NCBI GenBank assembly: GCA_937859595.1
Contig: CALMAH010000014.1
Span: 248,001 to 312,000, forward strand
From: an uncultured Acidobacteriota bacterium
GTDB taxonomy: Bacteria > Acidobacteriota > Blastocatellia > Pyrinomonadales > Pyrinomonadaceae
Length of the DNA stretch: 64,000 nt
Reading direction: 5' to 3'
The translations under genes were made by a program, and so were the position numbers. Position 1 is the stretch's first letter. Each line of letters opens with the position of its first letter. The notes below the pieces were generated by a model that saw only the letters and a program-made list of their open reading frames with translations, was not told the origin of the DNA and ran no database searches. Below, one piece after another: positions 8,561 to 17,976 of the stretch.

Positions 8561-10300
8561 ATGAGCGTAGAAGTCGTAATGCCGCAGATGGGCGAATCGA
8601 TAACCGAGGGAACCGTTTCGAAGTGGTTAAAACAGGTTGGCGAGAAGATCGAGAAGGATGAACCGATCCTTGAGATCTCGACCGACAAGGTGGATGCCGA
8701 GGTCCCGAGTCCGGCGGAAGGCGTTCTCCTTGAGATACGACACAATGAAGGGGACACTGTTGAGGTTGGCACGGTCGTGGCGGTCATCGGAGCGGAGGGT
8801 GAAACGGCAGCTACGAACGGGACGCATACATCTAAGGCCAAGACCTCGGCACCCACAAATGTTGAAAGTCAAAACGTTGAAGCTGACGAAGAGAAGGCGA
8901 GTGCGGCGGCGGCTAATACACCGCCTCCACCCTCAGGTCCCAGTGACGGGGGCGGTGCTGCGGTTGAGGTGGTGATGCCACAGATGGGCGAATCGATAAC
9001 GGAGGGGACCGTTTCGAAGTGGATAAAGGCTGTAGGCGACACAGTAGAAAAGGATGAACCGTTACTCGAGATATCAACCGACAAGGTCGATGCCGAGGTG
9101 CCTTCGCCAGCCGCCGGAACGCTTCTGGAAATATGGGTACAAGAAGGTGAAACTGTAGAGGTTGGGGCCGTAGTTGCAACAGTCGGGGCAGAGGGCGCGA
9201 CGCCCGCCGCAAGGCCGTCGGAACCTGATTCGGCGCCACGTCCGGCTGAGCCAAAGACCGAAGAGGTGGTGCCGGCTGCTGAAAAGACAGCATCGGCCGC
9301 GGCATCAACATCTGCGATAACGATGCCGGCAGAAAACGGCCAGGTAACGGTGGAAGACCTGCGGCGGACAAAGTCGAGTCCTCTGGTCCGGAGCATCGCG
9401 AAGAAGCACGGGATCGATATCTCACGCATACCGGGTTCGGGCATCAGCGGTCGCGTGACCAAAAGCGATATTCTCTCCTTTATCGAGACAGGTGCGGCCC
9501 TGCGACCGGAAGATCTTTTGAAGCCCGGAGCGGCGCGAGTTGTTCCTACAGATGTAGAAAGATCTGTTTATGTTCCAACACAGGTAACAGCATCTGCCGA
9601 AGATCGAATCGAGAAAATGTCCGTGATGCGAAAGAAGATCGCCGAGCACATGACATTTTCCAAGCAGACCTCAGCACATGTCACGAGCGTGTACGAGATC
9701 GACATGACGAACGTTCACAAGTTCCGCGAAAGGAGCAAATCGGAGTTTCAGGCACGCTACGGGACGAAACTCACCTATATGCCGTTCATCTTTCAGGCAC
9801 TAACGAATTCGATCCGCAAGCATCCGGTAGTAAACGCCCAAGTAGACGGAGAGAATATCATTTACAAAGGCGATGTGAATCTCGGGATGGCGGTCGCCCT
9901 AGATTGGGGGCTGATCGTTCCGGTGATCAAGAAAGCGGACACATTGTCGCTATCCGGACTGGCACTCGCCGCCAACGATCTGGCAGACCGGGCGCGGATG
10001 AAAAAACTGAATCCCGACGAAGTTACCGGTGGGACGTTTACGATAACAAATCCGGGTGTTTTTGGTGGACTATACGGAACGCCTATCATAAATCAGCCTC
10101 AGGTGGCGATCTTATGTGTCGGCACGATAGAAAAGCGGCCGCGGGTGTTCACTTCGCCTGAGGGTGACGATTATATCGCGATACGTCATATGGCGTATTT
10201 CGCTTTGACCTATGACCACAGGATCGTGGACGGGGCCGACGCTGAAAGATTCTTGTCTGACATGAAAAAATATCTCGAAACCGCGAAGTTTTCTCTCTAG
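8561..10300 (+). CDS. sucB: 2-oxoacid dehydrogenase complex E2 (dihydrolipoamide acyltransferase, two lipoyl domains)
   Basis: A 579-residue E2 subunit that carries acyl groups on lipoyl-lysine and passes them to CoA. Two nearly identical lipoyl domains sit at about 2-78 and 136-210, each with STDKVDAEVPSP; the lipoylated lysines are Lys43 and Lys175. Pro/Ala-rich linkers follow, then a peripheral subunit-binding domain at about 275-312 (SSPLVRSIAKKHGID) and the catalytic domain with YDHRIVDGADA (His553). The two-lipoyl layout and the MPQMGESITEGTVSKW start resemble the actinobacterial-type succinyltransferase, hence the symbol, but a branched-chain or pyruvate E2 is possible. No E1 or E3 gene is in the window. 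Confidence 0.9.
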   Translation: MSVEVVMPQMGESITEGTVSKWLKQVGEKIEKDEPILEISTDKVDAEVPSPAEGVLLEIRHNEGDTVEVGTVVAVIGAEGETAATNGTHTSKAKTSAPTNVESQNVEADEEKASAAAANTPPPPSGPSDGGGAAVEVVMPQMGESITEGTVSKWIKAVGDTVEKDEPLLEISTDKVDAEVPSPAAGTLLEIWVQEGETVEVGAVVATVGAEGATPAARPSEPDSAPRPAEPKTEEVVPAAEKTASAAASTSAITMPAENGQVTVEDLRRTKSSPLVRSIAKKHGIDISRIPGSGISGRVTKSDILSFIETGAALRPEDLLKPGAARVVPTDVERSVYVPTQVTASAEDRIEKMSVMRKKIAEHMTFSKQTSAHVTSVYEIDMTNVHKFRERSKSEFQARYGTKLTYMPFIFQALTNSIRKHPVVNAQVDGENIIYKGDVNLGMAVALDWGLIVPVIKKADTLSLSGLALAANDLADRARMKKLNPDEVTGGTFTITNPGVFGGLYGTPIINQPQVAILCVGTIEKRPRVFTSPEGDDYIAIRHMAYFALTYDHRIVDGADAERFLSDMKKYLETAKFSL

Positions 10301-10733
10301 TGCTTCTTGCACCGATCTCCCGGATCGACCAAGAGCACCTCATAACCTGTCGCCATGGGACACCGATTTGCCTACCAACGGGAACATGTATGGAAATGGT
10401 ACGAAATCGGCCAAGACCAAGAAATTTGTATAGAAAAAAGACATTTCGCTCGACTACGCGCGTTCATCGCGTAACTTCACTATTTACATAATTTCGGAGC
10501 ATTTTGCATAATTTCTGTCCGCTTGTATTGTGGGAGTCTGTTTGGCACGCCAATTGAGACAGAGAATGGGGAGATTCTGTATTAGCTGTCAAAAAGACGA
10601 TTGAAGGAAGAAATTTGAGGTTGTATTGCCCTCCCGGTTGCGGACAAAACAAACGTGCAACCAAGAAAAAGGTGACAACGTCTATTGTTCGGTTCGGGAG
10701 AGATAGAGGCAAAGAGATCAGAGGAGAAATAAT
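10301..10733. other. Intergenic region upstream of the OmpA-like gene
   Basis: This 433-base stretch has no credible gene. It contains a sigma-54-like site at 10542-10557 and a good Shine-Dalgarno sequence (AGAGGAG at about 10720) for the following gene. The first part (10310-10480) shows no recognisable signal. Confidence 0.5.
10542..10557 (+). promoter_or_regulatory. Candidate sigma-54 promoter
   Basis: TTGGCACGCCAATTGA matches the -24 half (TGGCAC) perfectly with correct spacing to TTG of the -12 half, but the usual TTGC reads TTGA. It would give a leader of roughly 165 bases for the OmpA-family gene. No activator gene is nearby, so this is a weak call. Confidence 0.3.
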
Positions 10734-11702
10734 ATGTTGAGGAAATTTTTCGGACTACTGATAGCGATGATCATCGCGACCACCGGCTTAATGGCCCAGG
10801 ACGTCCAACTCCGGGAGTTGGTAAATGGTCAGCGTTATAAGATAAAGGGCGTCATCGTTTCTAAAGAAGATGACAATACGTTCATAGTTCGTGATTCGGT
10901 AGGCATCGACTCACGGGTAGTTGTCGCGCCAAACGCAAGTATTCGACACAATGCCTTGTTTGGGGGTGACCGGTATCCGCCGGCGTCGCTCGTTCGCGGA
11001 CTGAATCTTGAAGTCGAGGGACGAGGCGATGCCAGCGGCAACCTCGCTGCGACGAGGATCCGATTTGACCGCAGCAATCTGCAAACGGCCCAATCGATCG
11101 ACACGCGAGTTGCGCCGGCTGAAGAACGTCTCACCGCAGCCGAGCAAAATGCTCAGCGGATCTCGGGACAGATCGATGAGTTGATGGCGATCTCGAACGC
11201 CGCGAGAGGCGGAGCACAGGCCGCACAGGAAACGGCAGATGCCGCCGTAGCGGGAGTGAACGCGACCAATCAGCGGATCTCGGCGCTGGACGAATACGTA
11301 GTTCAGAGCTCAGCGACTGTCAATTTCAGGGTGAATAGTGCGGTTCTTTCACCTGAGGCACGAGCTCAGCTTGATGAGGTAGCGGCCGCAGCAATGACCC
11401 TCAGGGGCTTTGTAATTGAGGTCACCGGGTTTGCATCGTCTGAAGGTAGTCCGCAGCGGAACAAGGAGCTCAGCGATCGCCGAGCACAGGCCGTGAAGGA
11501 CTATCTCATCCAAACCCACAACATACCTCTTCGTCGGTTTGGCACGTCATACGGCTACGGTATCTTGCAGCCGGTTGCGGACAATTCGACCCGTGAAGGA
11601 CGCGAAGCAAATCGCCGGGTCGAGGTCAAGCTGCTGGTCAGCCGAGGCTTGAATCAGAACGTTGAAGTTCGTCAGATGACCAACGACGACGACAACGACT
11701 GA
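10734..11702 (+). CDS. OmpA family outer-membrane/periplasmic protein
   Basis: A 322-residue protein with a signal peptide (MLRKFFGLLIAMIIATTGLMA), an N-terminal beta-rich domain of about 100 residues (IKGVIVSKEDDNTFIVRD, an OB-like look), an alanine/glutamine-rich helical spacer at about 130-190, and a C-terminal OmpA domain at about 205-310. That domain has VNFRVNSAVLSPEA, FASSEGSPQRNKELSDRRAQAV and REANRRVEVKLL, the pattern that binds peptidoglycan. It probably tethers the outer membrane to the wall. The tail NDDDND is acidic. A strong Shine-Dalgarno sequence (AGAGGAG) lies before the ATG. Confidence 0.9.
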   Translation: MLRKFFGLLIAMIIATTGLMAQDVQLRELVNGQRYKIKGVIVSKEDDNTFIVRDSVGIDSRVVVAPNASIRHNALFGGDRYPPASLVRGLNLEVEGRGDASGNLAATRIRFDRSNLQTAQSIDTRVAPAEERLTAAEQNAQRISGQIDELMAISNAARGGAQAAQETADAAVAGVNATNQRISALDEYVVQSSATVNFRVNSAVLSPEARAQLDEVAAAAMTLRGFVIEVTGFASSEGSPQRNKELSDRRAQAVKDYLIQTHNIPLRRFGTSYGYGILQPVADNSTREGREANRRVEVKLLVSRGLNQNVEVRQMTNDDDND

Positions 11703-11802
11703 TAGCCATAACCAGATGCGAAGGCTGGCGTCCGATTGATCATTGCGGCCGCCAGCCTTCCCTCCGAGGTTTGGCCTTCCCTCCAAATTCCCATTTCTTG
11801 AT

Positions 11803-12936
11803 ATGTACTACAACTTTGCTCTTACCAGGTTTGTCTCCACGATAGTTGTCACAATGGCGGTTTTTGCCGGTGCGGCAGCGCAGACCCCTACAAGACCTCC
11901 GGTAGAGGAAGATGAGGTGATCAGGGTAAGCTCAAGGCTTATCGTGGTGCCGGTTTCCGTGGTAAATGCGAACGGGGACGCTGTACGGGGCCTAAATGCC
12001 GGAGATTTTCGGCTGCAGGAAGAGGGACGGGTACAGGCGATAGACAGCGTTCTTCCTGCCGACGCTGTTCCGTTGGAGATCGGGCTGGTTTTTGATGTGT
12101 CGGCAAGCACGGACCGCATGTTCAAGTTTCAACAGGACACGGCAGCGAAATTTCTCAGGGAAGTAATGAGGGCAGACGATCGCGCGACAATTTATTCGAT
12201 AGGGATCAAGCCGAGGCTACTGGTTTCTAGAGCGCCTGCGCATACTGCGATCGAACACGTGTTAGCTATCCCGACAGAAAGAGAGAAAGAACCCACCGCC
12301 TTTTTTGATAGTATAAGTGCCGCCGCGGAACAACTGAACACAAACGCTCCTGCGGGCCGGCGTAAGGTGATCGTGGTGATCTCCGACGGCGAAGATAATT
12401 TCAGCCTCGGCGTTCAAAGAGCGCGCCGAGAAGAAGAGCGCAGAACAGTAGAGGGACGGACCACGCGAGCTAACGACGATGACCTGGCCGAGCTGAGGAC
12501 AATGGTTGTTCGCGCCCAGCAAAGATCGAAGTTAACCGAACGGGCTCGAGTGCTTCGCGGGCTGCAGGATGCGGACATCGTTCTCTATTCGATAAATCCT
12601 GCAGGAAGTTCATACCACCTGAATGAGATCAGTATTTTTGGGCAAGAGAACATGCAAACGTTCGCTGATGAAACTGGAGGAACTGCTTTCCTTCCGAGGT
12701 TCGCGCCGATAGACACTTCGGACCTCTATCAGAATGCAAATAATTCTCGCCGGAACACGGAGATACTCGAGCGAATATTCCGGCAACTAACGAGCGAGTT
12801 GCGGGCCCAATACCTGGTCCAATACTATTCGGACACGGACCATTCGGACGGCAAGTTTGTCCGGCTTTCCATATCGCTTGCCAATTCAGCCGGCAACAGG
12901 ATCAGGGCACGACAAGGTTACTTTGTACGGAATTAG
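11803..12936 (+). CDS. VWFA-related domain protein, acidobacterial type
   Basis: A 377-residue exported protein of the VWFA-related family (TIGR03436) that is greatly expanded in Acidobacteriota. It has a signal peptide (FVSTIVVTMAVFAGAAAQ), then an N-terminal segment typical of the family (LIVVPVSVVNANGDAVRGL and FRLQEEGR), then a von Willebrand A domain with the metal-site motif DVSASTD and VIVVISDGEDN. A charged arginine/glutamate-rich insert lies at about residues 225-265. The ATG at 11803 gives the best signal peptide, although an in-frame ATG at 11743 exists. Its stop overlaps the stop of the convergent gene by four bases. Function is unknown; adhesion or protein binding is typical. Confidence 0.92.
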   Translation: MYYNFALTRFVSTIVVTMAVFAGAAAQTPTRPPVEEDEVIRVSSRLIVVPVSVVNANGDAVRGLNAGDFRLQEEGRVQAIDSVLPADAVPLEIGLVFDVSASTDRMFKFQQDTAAKFLREVMRADDRATIYSIGIKPRLLVSRAPAHTAIEHVLAIPTEREKEPTAFFDSISAAAEQLNTNAPAGRRKVIVVISDGEDNFSLGVQRARREEERRTVEGRTTRANDDDLAELRTMVVRAQQRSKLTERARVLRGLQDADIVLYSINPAGSSYHLNEISIFGQENMQTFADETGGTAFLPRFAPIDTSDLYQNANNSRRNTEILERIFRQLTSELRAQYLVQYYSDTDHSDGKFVRLSISLANSAGNRIRARQGYFVRN

Positions 12937-13484
12937 TTGCCGGAGTTTTTTCTGAAATGTTCTATATCGACCTCACCGGTCCATGCGGGATCAAGTTGCT
13001 GAAAAGGCTCGTCTATCTCGTCGGTCCATGGCGGATCATTTTGCCGAAACGGCTCGTCAATCGGTATAGCCCCCATCACGACCGGAAGTTCTTTCTTCTT
13101 TTCCACGGTTCGGCACGGGCCACAATCAACGGCGGTAGCCTCAGAGACTGATACCGCGGCGACCCCTCCGAAAAACCCCGTAAATATCGAGAATGCGGCC
13201 GCAGCGACCTTGGAAACCCTCTGTTTCACCTTAGCCCAGCCGACCGGGCAGTCCTGTGTCAGGATCGTCCCGTCTGCCCGTCTGTAAAACCGAACGCACA
13301 ATCGCCCCTCGGAACTACGTAGCAGATCTTCGGCATCAGCCCTGGTCATTCCGGAAAGATTGTAAACATTTAGCTTACAGGCACCGCAATACCGTTTTCG
13401 GCCGTCACCGATCATTTCATTCCAATTAGCCGGGCAGGGACTGGCAACCCTCACATTTCCAAGCGGATCGTTCACAAAAGACAT
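12933..13484 (-). CDS. Hypothetical Cys-motif membrane protein, 183 aa
   Basis: I know this as a recurring hypothetical family without an assigned function. The N-terminal half carries a zinc-site-like set of cysteines: CPANWNEMIGDGRKRYCGAC, then VYNLSGMTRADAEDLL, then LCVRFYRRADGTILTQDCP. One hydrophobic segment (VAAAAFSIFTGFFGGVAAV, about residues 92-110) probably anchors it in the membrane. The last 55 residues hold a short internal duplication (IDEPFRQNDPPWTDE and IDEPFQQLDPAWTGE). The ATG is preceded by GGAG at a good distance. It converges with the VWFA gene. Confidence 0.8.
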   Translation of the reverse strand: MSFVNDPLGNVRVASPCPANWNEMIGDGRKRYCGACKLNVYNLSGMTRADAEDLLRSSEGRLCVRFYRRADGTILTQDCPVGWAKVKQRVSKVAAAAFSIFTGFFGGVAAVSVSEATAVDCGPCRTVEKKKELPVVMGAIPIDEPFRQNDPPWTDEIDEPFQQLDPAWTGEVDIEHFRKNSGN

Positions 13485-13561
13485 AACGTCACTCCATCGT
13501 TGCAGACTTCGGCAGTCGCCTTATTTGAATGAACGATGAGGCGTCCTTATATTTGCAACTT

Positions 13562-15247
13562 TTATTTGGGGGATCTTGAACGTCTGTACTTATGCGTTAT
13601 TGGCCTGCGGCGGCCGATGCCGATGGCGTTTTTTGAGATGATAAGGGTTGGCGGGAGCTGGCGGCGTTTGAATTCGTTTGATGGATGCTCGACCTTGTTA
13701 AGGATCCAGTAAACCCGGTCGGGATCGTGGCCTGCTTCGATCATTTCGGCAGGCGATGCCTTTTGCTCGAGGTACATTCTCAGTATGGGATCCATCAGCT
13801 CGTAAGGGGGAAGGCTATCCTGATCAAACTGGTTCGGTGCCAACTCGGCAGACGGTTTTTTGTCGATGATGACCTGCGGTATTAGCTCGCGGCCGTCATG
13901 TTTGTTTATGTGTCCGGCAATTTCCCACACTTCGGTTTTGAGCACATCGCCCAGTACGGCCAATCCGCCATTTGTATCGCCATACAGAGTGCAGTAACCA
14001 ACGGCGAGTTCCGATTTGTTCCCGGTCGAAAGCAGTAGGCGGCCTTCGGCATTTGAGATCGCCATAAGGATGACACCGCGGATACGCGACTGCATGTTTT
14101 CGGCTGCCAGCACCTCACCGCCGCGTGTCGGCTTATTAAGAGCCATTTGCCGCAGCAAGACCTCAAAAGTATCTGTGATCGGTTCCATCCGGCCTTCGCA
14201 GCCGAAATTGCGTATCAGCTTTTCGCTGTCGGTGATACTGCCTTCGGAGGAAAAGGGCGAGGGCATCATAACGCACAAAACATTCTCCGGCCCTAAAGCT
14301 TCGCAGGCCAATGCGGCGACCAGCGCCGAATCAATGCCACCGCTAAGGCCCAGCACTGCGTTTCTAAAACCATTCTTTCGCGCATAGTCGCGAATGCCCA
14401 GCACCAACGCCCTGCGGATCGATTCGAGTTCGTTTCCGGTGATCCCGCGAGCGTCAGGCTTGCGAACATCAAGCTCGACGGTTTCGACAAATTCCTCGAA
14501 TGAAGAGGCTTGGAGAATAATGTCGCCCTCTTCATCCGCAATAAGGCTTGAGCCGTCAAATATGATGCCGTCGTTTCCGCCCACCAGATTGACGAAGACT
14601 ATCGGGACGCGGTTTTCCCTGGCCCGGTGCGAGACCATCTCGCATCGCACACCTATCTTGCCCTTGTTGTACGGTGAGGCATTGAGCGCAACGATAAGCT
14701 CAGCTCCGTTCTCAATAACGATATCAGTGGGATCTTTTTCGTAAAGCCGCTCGCGCCAAAATGTCTTGTCGTTCCAGAAATCTTCGCAAACGACAACGCC
14801 GAGCTTGAATACGTCGCCGTCGCGTCGAGCGATCTCGACTATACCGTTAGGCTCAGTCTCAGGTTCAAAGTAACGCGGGTCATCGAAAACATCGTACTCG
14901 GGCAGCAGCGTCTTATCGACAAACCGGACAAGCTCGCCGTTTGAGATGACCGCTGCAGAGTTGAACAATCGCCGGCCGTCCGGGCTCTCGTTTGGCCGGA
15001 TCGTGCCGAGAACAGCCGTAATGCCTTCGGTCTTGGGAATTATTTGAGACAGCGGGTCGAGCGCGGCATGGATAATATCGCGATCTTGAAACCAATCCTG
15101 GGAGGTATAGCCATGAATGCAGACCTCTGGGAAAACAATCAAGTCAGACTCCGCCGACCTCGCCTTTTCGATCGCAGCCAGTATCTTTTCGACATTGCCG
15201 TTAATATCGCCGTTCGTCGTATTTATCTGGCCGATCGTAACCTTCAT
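13562..15247 (-). CDS. nadE: Glutamine-dependent NAD+ synthetase
   Basis: A 561-residue two-domain enzyme that amidates nicotinic acid adenine dinucleotide to NAD+. The N-terminal nitrilase-like glutaminase domain shows the Glu-Lys-Cys triad in VFPEVCIHGYTS, VDKTLLPEYDVF and VVCEDFWND. The C-terminal synthetase domain has the ATP-binding P-loop LSGGIDSAL, STGNKSELAVGYCTLYGD and the conserved GGLAVLGDVLKTEV. Ammonia is channelled between the domains in the family. The length is normal. The upstream neighbour on the same strand begins about 90 bases away and is unrelated. Confidence 0.96.
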   Translation of the reverse strand: MKVTIGQINTTNGDINGNVEKILAAIEKARSAESDLIVFPEVCIHGYTSQDWFQDRDIIHAALDPLSQIIPKTEGITAVLGTIRPNESPDGRRLFNSAAVISNGELVRFVDKTLLPEYDVFDDPRYFEPETEPNGIVEIARRDGDVFKLGVVVCEDFWNDKTFWRERLYEKDPTDIVIENGAELIVALNASPYNKGKIGVRCEMVSHRARENRVPIVFVNLVGGNDGIIFDGSSLIADEEGDIILQASSFEEFVETVELDVRKPDARGITGNELESIRRALVLGIRDYARKNGFRNAVLGLSGGIDSALVAALACEALGPENVLCVMMPSPFSSEGSITDSEKLIRNFGCEGRMEPITDTFEVLLRQMALNKPTRGGEVLAAENMQSRIRGVILMAISNAEGRLLLSTGNKSELAVGYCTLYGDTNGGLAVLGDVLKTEVWEIAGHINKHDGRELIPQVIIDKKPSAELAPNQFDQDSLPPYELMDPILRMYLEQKASPAEMIEAGHDPDRVYWILNKVEHPSNEFKRRQLPPTLIISKNAIGIGRRRPITHKYRRSRSPK

Positions 15248-15335
15248 TTTGATAGTTTCGGATAAACAGCACGAAGGAAGTCTCTAAAACGAACTGGAAA
15301 AGATGAGTCAAAACCAAGCACACTGTCATACCGGA

Positions 15336-16142
15336 TTAACTTTCAGCAAAATCGGTGGATTCGCTCCTTTTCACCATCGTCAGCCGGTTGCCGCGTTCGT
15401 TATAGACGACCTCGTCCATTATGTTGTAGATAAAAAGAACTCCGCGGCCGGACGTTTTGAAGAGATTTTCAGGGTCGAGCGGGTCGGGGATGTTATTAAC
15501 GTCAAATCCTTCGCCTTCATCCTCGATCGTAAAGCGTGCCTCTGTCGCCGAAACCGACGCGGCAACCCGCACAAGCTTATGAGCGTTGAACTTGTTCCCG
15601 TGCTTCACGGCATTTACAAACGCCTCGTCGAGTGCGATGAATAGGTTTGAGCGTTCGGGGCTTACAACACCGAGTTTTTCGACCCGCTTCATCAGATATT
15701 CGAGAACTATATGCATCAGCGAAAGCGCGCTTGGCAATTCGAACTCGATGCTTTCAAGGAGATCATGAACACGTTCTTCACTGTCAACGAACCTGATCTT
15801 ATAATCCAGGATCGTTGCTACTAGATCCTTTAGCTCGTCCTCGTCGAAGTCATCCCGTCGAAAATTGGCGGCGCAGATCTTAAAGGCTTTGATGTGCTCG
15901 CATTCGTAGGGCAAATGCGGATCAGGAAGGCAAGCGGGGACATCGCCATTAGCGGCTTCAGAGGGCCTGTTGTCGACATCCAGATCTGTGATAACAAGGT
16001 CGTAGTTCTCGATGTTCTCGACGGCTATAGCAGAACGGCGGTCTTCGACAACGTCAACATAATGGCCCGTATGAGTAAAAACCTCCTCAAGAGCGGAAGC
16101 CAGGTCATCATGGTCGTCAATTATCAAAATGCGTCTCTGCAT
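15336..16142 (-). CDS. Degenerate response-regulator receiver fused to an RsbW-like ATPase
   Basis: A 268-residue cytoplasmic protein. Residues 1-55 look like a receiver (RRILIIDDHDDLASALEEVF, then VITDLDVDN with the phospho-acceptor Asp). The middle is replaced by an unusual Pro-rich stretch (CLPDPHLPYE), and the normal KP pair before the last helix reads RRDDF, so the receiver is degenerate. The C-terminal half is a histidine-kinase-type ATPase of the anti-sigma kinase kind: N-box ALDEAFVNAVKHGN, G1 box DEGEGFDV and GRGVLFI. It may be a switch protein for a partner-switching or stress pathway. The ATG at 16142 begins the receiver fold. No sigma factor is adjacent. Confidence 0.85.
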   Translation of the reverse strand: MQRRILIIDDHDDLASALEEVFTHTGHYVDVVEDRRSAIAVENIENYDLVITDLDVDNRPSEAANGDVPACLPDPHLPYECEHIKAFKICAANFRRDDFDEDELKDLVATILDYKIRFVDSEERVHDLLESIEFELPSALSLMHIVLEYLMKRVEKLGVVSPERSNLFIALDEAFVNAVKHGNKFNAHKLVRVAASVSATEARFTIEDEGEGFDVNNIPDPLDPENLFKTSGRGVLFIYNIMDEVVYNERGNRLTMVKRSESTDFAES

Positions 16143-16228
16143 TGGATACCGTATCGCCAATATACCCTACGTTGAAGCAGTAGGCCTTGTTGCAAATAAT
16201 AACCTAACTTGTTACTACTTTTCTATCT

Positions 16229-16945
16229 GTGTCCGACCAATTTACACGTGTTTACGAATTTGGAGAGCTTGACAGATACAACTTCAAGCAGAAGTTTGTG
16301 ATCAGAACGGCCGGCCTCGTTTTCTATTGGATGGTCAGGCTGATCGGCAGGACTATCCGGTTTGAAACCGAGGGCCTGGAGCGATTTGACGAGATCGCCC
16401 GGGAAGGAAAGCTGCCGATCTACGCTTTCTGGCACGACAGAATAGTCTCGGGCACATATTATTTTCGCGATCGGGGCATAATCGTGCTTTCATCAACCAG
16501 CTTTGACAGCGAGTACACGGCTCGATGCATACAACGATTCGGGTTCGGCATAATCAAAGGATCGTCAACACGAGGCGGGATTCAGGCCCTGGTCGGCATG
16601 ATCAGGATGATGAAACAGGGCTTTGCAATGGCCTTCACGCTCGATGGGCCGAAAGGGCCTAGATATGAAGCAAAATCAGGACCCGTGCTTCTGGCGAAGA
16701 AAACGGGAAATCCGCTGGTCCCCTTTGTGATCGAATGTAAAAGGTTCTGGACCATAAAAAGCTGGGACCGCCTGCAGATACCAAAGCCCTTCACAAGGGC
16801 TCGATTGATGGTCGGCGAGCCTGTCTATGTAGAGCAGGACGCCCGAGACGAGCGGCTTGAGGAAAAACGACTGGAACTTCAGACAAGACTCGACAAGCTC
16901 GTCGAGGACGGGGAACGGTGGCGGAACTTTTCAGGGCAATCCTGA
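16229..16945 (+). CDS. Lysophospholipid acyltransferase-like protein (DUF374)
   Basis: A 238-residue protein of the DUF374 group of the LPLAT acyltransferase superfamily. The HX4D-like catalytic motif reads FWHDRIVSG, followed by STSFDSEYTA, GFGIIKGSSTRGG and the substrate motif TLDGPKGPRYEAKSG. An N-terminal hydrophobic helix (GLVFYWMVRLIG) suggests peripheral membrane attachment. Members are thought to acylate lipid A or other lipids at the inner membrane. Translation starts at a GTG. Its 3' end overlaps the convergent heme A synthase gene by 15 bases. Confidence 0.88.
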   Translation: MSDQFTRVYEFGELDRYNFKQKFVIRTAGLVFYWMVRLIGRTIRFETEGLERFDEIAREGKLPIYAFWHDRIVSGTYYFRDRGIIVLSSTSFDSEYTARCIQRFGFGIIKGSSTRGGIQALVGMIRMMKQGFAMAFTLDGPKGPRYEAKSGPVLLAKKTGNPLVPFVIECKRFWTIKSWDRLQIPKPFTRARLMVGEPVYVEQDARDERLEEKRLELQTRLDKLVEDGERWRNFSGQS

Positions 16946-17872
16946 GACAGCTGACCGGTCAGGTCGTCTGTCCGCCAGAAAATAGCTCGCACATAGAAGC
17001 ACGAAAGCGATCCATATGGCATCTGCCAGAAGCAGATGTCCGACCTGCATAACGATCGGCCCGAGCATCAACAGCGTCGCCGCCCCGAAAGCAACCTGCA
17101 CCAATACAAGGATCGAAACAATATTTGACCACCACGAGACCGAGGGGTTATTGCCCGAACGCGATTTGAGCCAGCCGGCGACGAAGATCACAAATACACT
17201 GACAAGTATAGACAGTATCGGATGGCTGAGCCTTAGCCTTACCAGAATATCCGAACCCGCGTCGAAATCTTTCGCTATTCCCTCGACAATAGAAGCGGAC
17301 GGAAAAAGCATGTTGCTGAGAGCGGCAAGCGATCCGCTGAGGCCCACCAGCAACAACCCGATCACCGAAAGGACAACGAGCAGCATTGCAATCCGATCAC
17401 GATGATAACCAAACTTACGATCGCCGGTGGCAAGCCAGGCGGTAAGTGAAAGTGCGGCAAGCAGTATGAATGTGTTTATGAGATGACCCATTGCCCAAAA
17501 GGGCCGATAGGGCGTAACGGCGTCGGCCGTGTTTCCGGTGAGTACAAGACCGGCTCCCACCAAGGCTTCGGTCACGATAAATACGAACGATACGACTGCG
17601 GCCTTTCGTATCAAGTGTCCTTTTGGAAATTTCCTGAACGCCCAGACGACAAGGGCAAGAACTACGAGAAACGCGATGCCGCTGGTAACCCGGTGTGAGA
17701 ATTCGATAACGGTCTTGAATTCCGGAGCAGAAGGGATTATCTCACCGTGACAGGTAAGCCAATGCTGGCCGCAACCGTCGCCGGATCTGGACGCACGCAG
17801 AAAAACGCCCCAGAGGACAACGAGTATGTTGTATCCCAAAGCAAACCATGCGAATTTTGTGAAACGGTTCAT
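16931..17872 (-). CDS. ctaA: Heme A synthase (COX15/CtaA family)
   Basis: A 313-residue protein with about eight membrane helices that oxidises heme O to heme A for aa3-type cytochrome oxidase. The conserved histidines are seen in EFSHRVTSG, MGHLINTF, LSHPILSI and QVGHLLLADA. A cysteine pair in the first outer loop (DGCGQHWLTCHG) matches the CtaA form that needs a redox-active pair. The start at 17872 places MNRFTKFAWFALGYN at the N-terminus. Cytochrome oxidase genes are not in the window. Confidence 0.93.
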   Translation of the reverse strand: MNRFTKFAWFALGYNILVVLWGVFLRASRSGDGCGQHWLTCHGEIIPSAPEFKTVIEFSHRVTSGIAFLVVLALVVWAFRKFPKGHLIRKAAVVSFVFIVTEALVGAGLVLTGNTADAVTPYRPFWAMGHLINTFILLAALSLTAWLATGDRKFGYHRDRIAMLLVVLSVIGLLLVGLSGSLAALSNMLFPSASIVEGIAKDFDAGSDILVRLRLSHPILSILVSVFVIFVAGWLKSRSGNNPSVSWWSNIVSILVLVQVAFGAATLLMLGPIVMQVGHLLLADAIWIAFVLLCASYFLADRRPDRSAVSGLP

Positions 17873-17976
17873 ATGGCGCCGATGGCCCGGCACCGATCCG
17901 GGCGAATATATTGCATTGATAGTAGAATACCACTTTGGGAAGAGTCGCCGAACCCGGTGGATATCAGCACAACTGA

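Noticed and set aside
8869-9462. A minus-strand open frame of 197 codons opposite the E2 lipoyl domains
   Set aside because: It is a Ser/Thr/Pro/Ala-rich shadow of the E2 linkers with no start signal.
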